Positions 61,503-64,000 of a DNA stretch of 64,000 bases are shown one piece after another. Position 1 is the stretch's first letter, and each line of letters opens with the position of its first letter. This DNA comes from B46-G9 sp964581175. Lineage in GTDB: Bacteria; Desulfobacterota; DSM-4660; Desulfatiglandales; Desulfatiglandaceae. The DNA is taken from NCBI GenBank assembly GCA_964581175.1, contig CAZONI010000002.1, forward strand, positions 54,392 through 118,391, read 5' to 3'. A program made the translations under genes and the position numbers. The notes under the pieces were generated by a model. The model saw only the letters and a list, made by a program, of their open reading frames with translations. It did not search any database and was not told where the DNA came from.

Positions 61503-63032
61503 GTGAACAGTAATATTTTCGAAATGAAAGGGATTTCGAAGAGTTTTCCCGGCGTCCAGGCGCTTTACAAGGTTGAATTTGCCTGCGTGCCCGGGGAGAT
61601 CCACGCTCTGGTGGGAGAAAATGGGGCCGGGAAGTCCACCTTGATGAAGGTCCTGGTGGGCGCGTACCGACTCGATGAAGGAGAGATTCGCGTCAAGGGG
61701 AAGCGGGTTTTCTTTTCTTCTCCGAAAGACGCCCAGGTCAATGGGATAAGCATCATTTATCAGGAGTTCAATCTGATCCCCGAACTGAATGTGGCTGAAA
61801 ATATTTTCCTCGGACGGGAACCCTTGAAAATGAAAGGCCTCGCCATTGACAACGAACATCTCTATGCGCGGTCAAAGGAACTCCTGGCAAGCCTCGAGGC
61901 CGGTATCGACCCGCATGAGAAGGTAGGAAATCTCTCTGTGGCCCAGCAGCAGATGGTTGAAATCGCCAAGGCTTTATGTCTGAACGCAGACATTATTGTC
62001 ATGGATGAGCCTTCGGCGATTGTTTCGGGAAAGGAGTTGGAGTCTCTGTTCCGGATTATCAACTCGCTGAAGGAGGATGGGAAATCGGTGGTCTATATCT
62101 CACATCGTATTGACGAGATTTTTCAGATTGCCGATCGGGCGACTGTGCTGAAGGACGGCAGGCTGGTTGGAACAGTCCGCCCCAAGGACATAGAAAAGCC
62201 GGAAATTATACGCATGATGGTGGGCAGGAGTCTGGATCAGACATTTCCCAAGAAGGAAAAAGGAAAGAGGAAAGAGCTTCTTTCGCTCAAGGAGATATAC
62301 AAGGGGAAGGTCCTGAAGGATATCTCCCTGCAGGTCTATTCCGGAGAGATCCTGGGGATGGCCGGCCTGGTGGGCTCGGGCCGCACGGATCTCGCGAGGG
62401 TCATTTTCGGCGCGGACGGTTTTGACACCGGGAAGATGCTTTTTGAAGGGAAAGAAGTGAGATGGCTGAATCCGAAAACAGCAATCTCAAACGGTATAGG
62501 GTTTGTGACCGAGGACCGGAAGGCAGAAGGGTTTGTGGGATGTCTTTCCGTGAAGGAAAACCTGACATCCCTTATTCTTCCGAAGATCAGCAAATGGGGC
62601 TGGATCAATGCCCCGGTTCAAGATGAGACTGCAGAAGCCTGTGTGAAACAGTTCAACATCGCGACCGCGGGGCTCGAACAGGAAATTCAATTTTTGAGCG
62701 GGGGAAACCAGCAGAAAGTCATTCTGGCCAAGTGGATCACGGCGCAGCCGAAACTCATTATCATGGATGAACCAACCCGCGGCGTTGATGTCGGCGCCAA
62801 GGTGGAAATCTATCAAATCATTCGTCGGATGGCTCAAGAAGGGAAGGCAGTGATAATGATCTCTTCTGAATTGCCTGAGATTATCGGTATGAGCGACAGA
62901 ATAGCGGTCATGTACGAGGGGAGAATTACGGGAGAAATCTCCGGTTTTGATGCTACAGAGGAGAAGATACTGATGATGGCAACCGGACAAATCAAGGGAA
63001 ATGGAAGAAACCATGTCCATGAGTCTCGGTAA
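61503..63032 (+). CDS. Sugar ABC transporter ATPase, duplicated domains (RbsA/MglA type)
   Basis: A 509-residue fused ATPase. The first half has Walker A GENGAGKSTLMK (about 38-49), signature LSVAQQQMVEIAKAL and Walker B VMDEPSAIVSG. The second half has the degenerate Walker A LVGSGRTDLAR usual for this family, signature LSGGNQQKVILAKW and Walker B IMDEPTRGVDVG. The GTG start at 61503 has no strong ribosome site, so an alternative start cannot be excluded. The downstream permease overlaps its end by 32 bp. Confidence 0.92.
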   Translation: MNSNIFEMKGISKSFPGVQALYKVEFACVPGEIHALVGENGAGKSTLMKVLVGAYRLDEGEIRVKGKRVFFSSPKDAQVNGISIIYQEFNLIPELNVAENIFLGREPLKMKGLAIDNEHLYARSKELLASLEAGIDPHEKVGNLSVAQQQMVEIAKALCLNADIIVMDEPSAIVSGKELESLFRIINSLKEDGKSVVYISHRIDEIFQIADRATVLKDGRLVGTVRPKDIEKPEIIRMMVGRSLDQTFPKKEKGKRKELLSLKEIYKGKVLKDISLQVYSGEILGMAGLVGSGRTDLARVIFGADGFDTGKMLFEGKEVRWLNPKTAISNGIGFVTEDRKAEGFVGCLSVKENLTSLILPKISKWGWINAPVQDETAEACVKQFNIATAGLEQEIQFLSGGNQQKVILAKWITAQPKLIIMDEPTRGVDVGAKVEIYQIIRRMAQEGKAVIMISSELPEIIGMSDRIAVMYEGRITGEISGFDATEEKILMMATGQIKGNGRNHVHESR

Positions 63033-63948
63033 GGTAAAAGAAAACCGAACGATTATCATCGTGTATTTTATTCTCTTTGCGCTTGTGGTGATTTCTGCCT
63101 CTTCTTCTGAAATATTTCTCAGACCCCGGAATATCGGCAATATCCTTCGGCAGGCAGTGGCAATTGGGCTGGTGAGCATTGGGCAGACTCTTGTTATTCT
63201 GACTGCCGGCATAGACCTTTCGGTCGGCTCCGTTATAAGCCTTACCTCGTGCTTGACCGCAGGGCTCATGATGGGAAGAAATTCCATGCTGATACCTGTG
63301 GCAGCTCTCGTTATCGGAATCGGGCTTGCCATAGGCTTCATGAATGCCTTTCTCATCATCAAGACAGGCATTTCGCCCCTGATCGTGACCCTGGGTACCA
63401 TGTCCATCGTTCAGGGTGGAGTCCTGGTGTACACGAACGCGGCCTACGGCGAGGCCGCTCCGTTACTGGTGTCTTTTGCTTGGGGACAGGTCGGGTTCGT
63501 TCCGGGACCGTTCCTGTTTCTCGTCGCGGTTGGTGCCGCCGGCATGTTTGTTCTGAAAAGGACCCCTTTCGGCAGGCACATTTACGCTCTCGGCGGAAAT
63601 GAAGAAATAGCGAGACGGTCCGGAGTAAAAACCGATCGGGTCAAGATATTCACGTACATGCTCTGCAGTTTATCCGCGGTTTTCACGGGGCTTTTCCTGG
63701 CAGGGAGAATGGGGATGGGAGATCCGTTGATCGGCGCCCCGTATATGCTTGACTCCCTTGTTCCCGTCCTGGTCGGAGGTACCCTTTTAAGTGGAGGGAA
63801 GGGAGGGCTCTCCGGGACGTTCGCGGGTATTTTCATACTTACGGTGTTGAGCAATGCTTTGAATCTCCTCGGCGTATCGGGTTACTGGCAATGGATAGTG
63901 GAGGGAGTCATCATTCTGGGAGCTGTCGCATTTTATGAAAAGAGGTAG
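63001..63948 (+). CDS. Sugar ABC transporter permease, second of two
   Basis: A 315-residue permease with the same family motifs as the first (VSIGQTLVILTAGIDLSVGS, SPLIVTLGTMSIVQGGVL, GRHIYALGGNEEIARRSG, VPVLVGGTLLSGGKGGLSGT) but clearly different sequence. The start is uncertain (63001, 63013 or 63019), because the ATPase gene overlaps here. With the first permease it completes the transporter. Confidence 0.9.
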   Translation: MEETMSMSLGKVKENRTIIIVYFILFALVVISASSSEIFLRPRNIGNILRQAVAIGLVSIGQTLVILTAGIDLSVGSVISLTSCLTAGLMMGRNSMLIPVAALVIGIGLAIGFMNAFLIIKTGISPLIVTLGTMSIVQGGVLVYTNAAYGEAAPLLVSFAWGQVGFVPGPFLFLVAVGAAGMFVLKRTPFGRHIYALGGNEEIARRSGVKTDRVKIFTYMLCSLSAVFTGLFLAGRMGMGDPLIGAPYMLDSLVPVLVGGTLLSGGKGGLSGTFAGIFILTVLSNALNLLGVSGYWQWIVEGVIILGAVAFYEKR

Positions 63949-63967
63949 ATGAGGGGGTGAAGAGGAA

Positions 63968-64000
63968 ATGAAAGAGATGAAGTATGTTGCTCCTCGAGGA
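63968..64000 (+). CDS. Start of a further gene, cut by the window end
   Basis: ATG 63968 lies 19 bp after the permease stop and opens MKEMKYVAPRG before the window ends. The start resembles that of zinc-dependent alcohol/sorbitol dehydrogenases, which would fit a sugar operon, but eleven residues are too few for an assignment. Confidence 0.4.
   Translation, partial: MKEMKYVAPRG

Noticed and set aside
1..64000. CRISPR arrays, tRNA or rRNA genes
   Set aside because: No regularly spaced direct repeats and no tRNA-like or rRNA-like sequence were recognised by eye. A tRNAscan and an rRNA covariance search would be needed to exclude a missed tRNA.

Overview
The window looks like a chromosome segment from an uncultured anaerobic bacterium, most like a Desulfobacterota (former Deltaproteobacteria) sulfate reducer or syntroph. 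This is inferred from gene content: corrinoid/methyl-tetrahydrofolate chemistry, CoA-thioester catabolism, molybdenum hydroxylases, an apparent selenoprotein, c- and b-type cytochromes with sulfur-handling domains, Gram-negative envelope genes (RND/TolC, AsmA-like), and many DUF genes typical of that group. No rRNA, tRNA, CRISPR array, phage or transposase gene was recognised.

Layout. 1-2.0 kb: end of a corrinoid-activator-like ATPase and a methyl-H4folate:corrinoid methyltransferase. 2.1-2.9 kb: GntR/FadR regulator, flanked by two diverged copies of one gene junction. 3.3-12.6 kb: one long + strand operon with acyl-CoA ligase, LivG, LivF, a second acyl-CoA ligase, LivH, LivM, a LivK-type binding protein and a DUF169 protein; it would import an organic acid and activate it to its CoA thioester. 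12.9-15.4 kb: MscS channel and 3-hydroxyacyl-CoA dehydrogenase. 15.5-17.0 kb (-): nitronate-monooxygenase-like flavoprotein followed by a small AhpD-like gene whose CxxC motif is written CxxU, with an in-frame TGA followed by a bacterial SECIS-like hairpin. 17.3-23.3 kb (-): cytochrome c/rhodanese fusion, TauE-type exporter, MASE3-type sensor kinase, cytochrome b and a DUF3786 Fe-S protein. 23.9-27.7 kb (+): three-subunit molybdenum hydroxylase related to 4-hydroxybenzoyl-CoA reductase. 27.7-28.9 kb: XRE-cupin regulator divergent from a LysE exporter. 29-36.2 kb (-): TolC, adaptor and RND pump, then a phosphoesterase.

36.8-43.7 kb is a patchwork of single genes (papain-like peptidase, two acetyltransferases, an M24-fold protein, a monooxygenase, an Old-Yellow-Enzyme homologue, a B3/4 protein) with gene remnants copied from the same region. 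44-47.9 kb: a large AsmA/YdbH-like protein with a lipoprotein that fuses YnbE-like and YdbL-like (DUF1318) parts. 48-51.5 kb: DUF3237, cupin, cold-shock and DUF362 genes. 52-56.5 kb: HrpA helicase and an overlapping P-loop kinase-like gene. 56.6-64 kb: SMP-30-like lactonase, C_GCAxxG redox protein, XRE-cupin regulator and a ribose-type ABC transporter with two different permeases; the next gene runs off the window.

A MITE-like palindromic repeat (about 140 bp core, 175 bp with its side hairpin) occurs in at least three near-complete and four partial copies in intergenic spaces. A second family occurs twice, and two single palindromic elements are also present. The strongest finding is the selenocysteine-type AhpD gene. 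The remnants flanking the GntR gene and in the 36-41 kb patchwork record past duplications.
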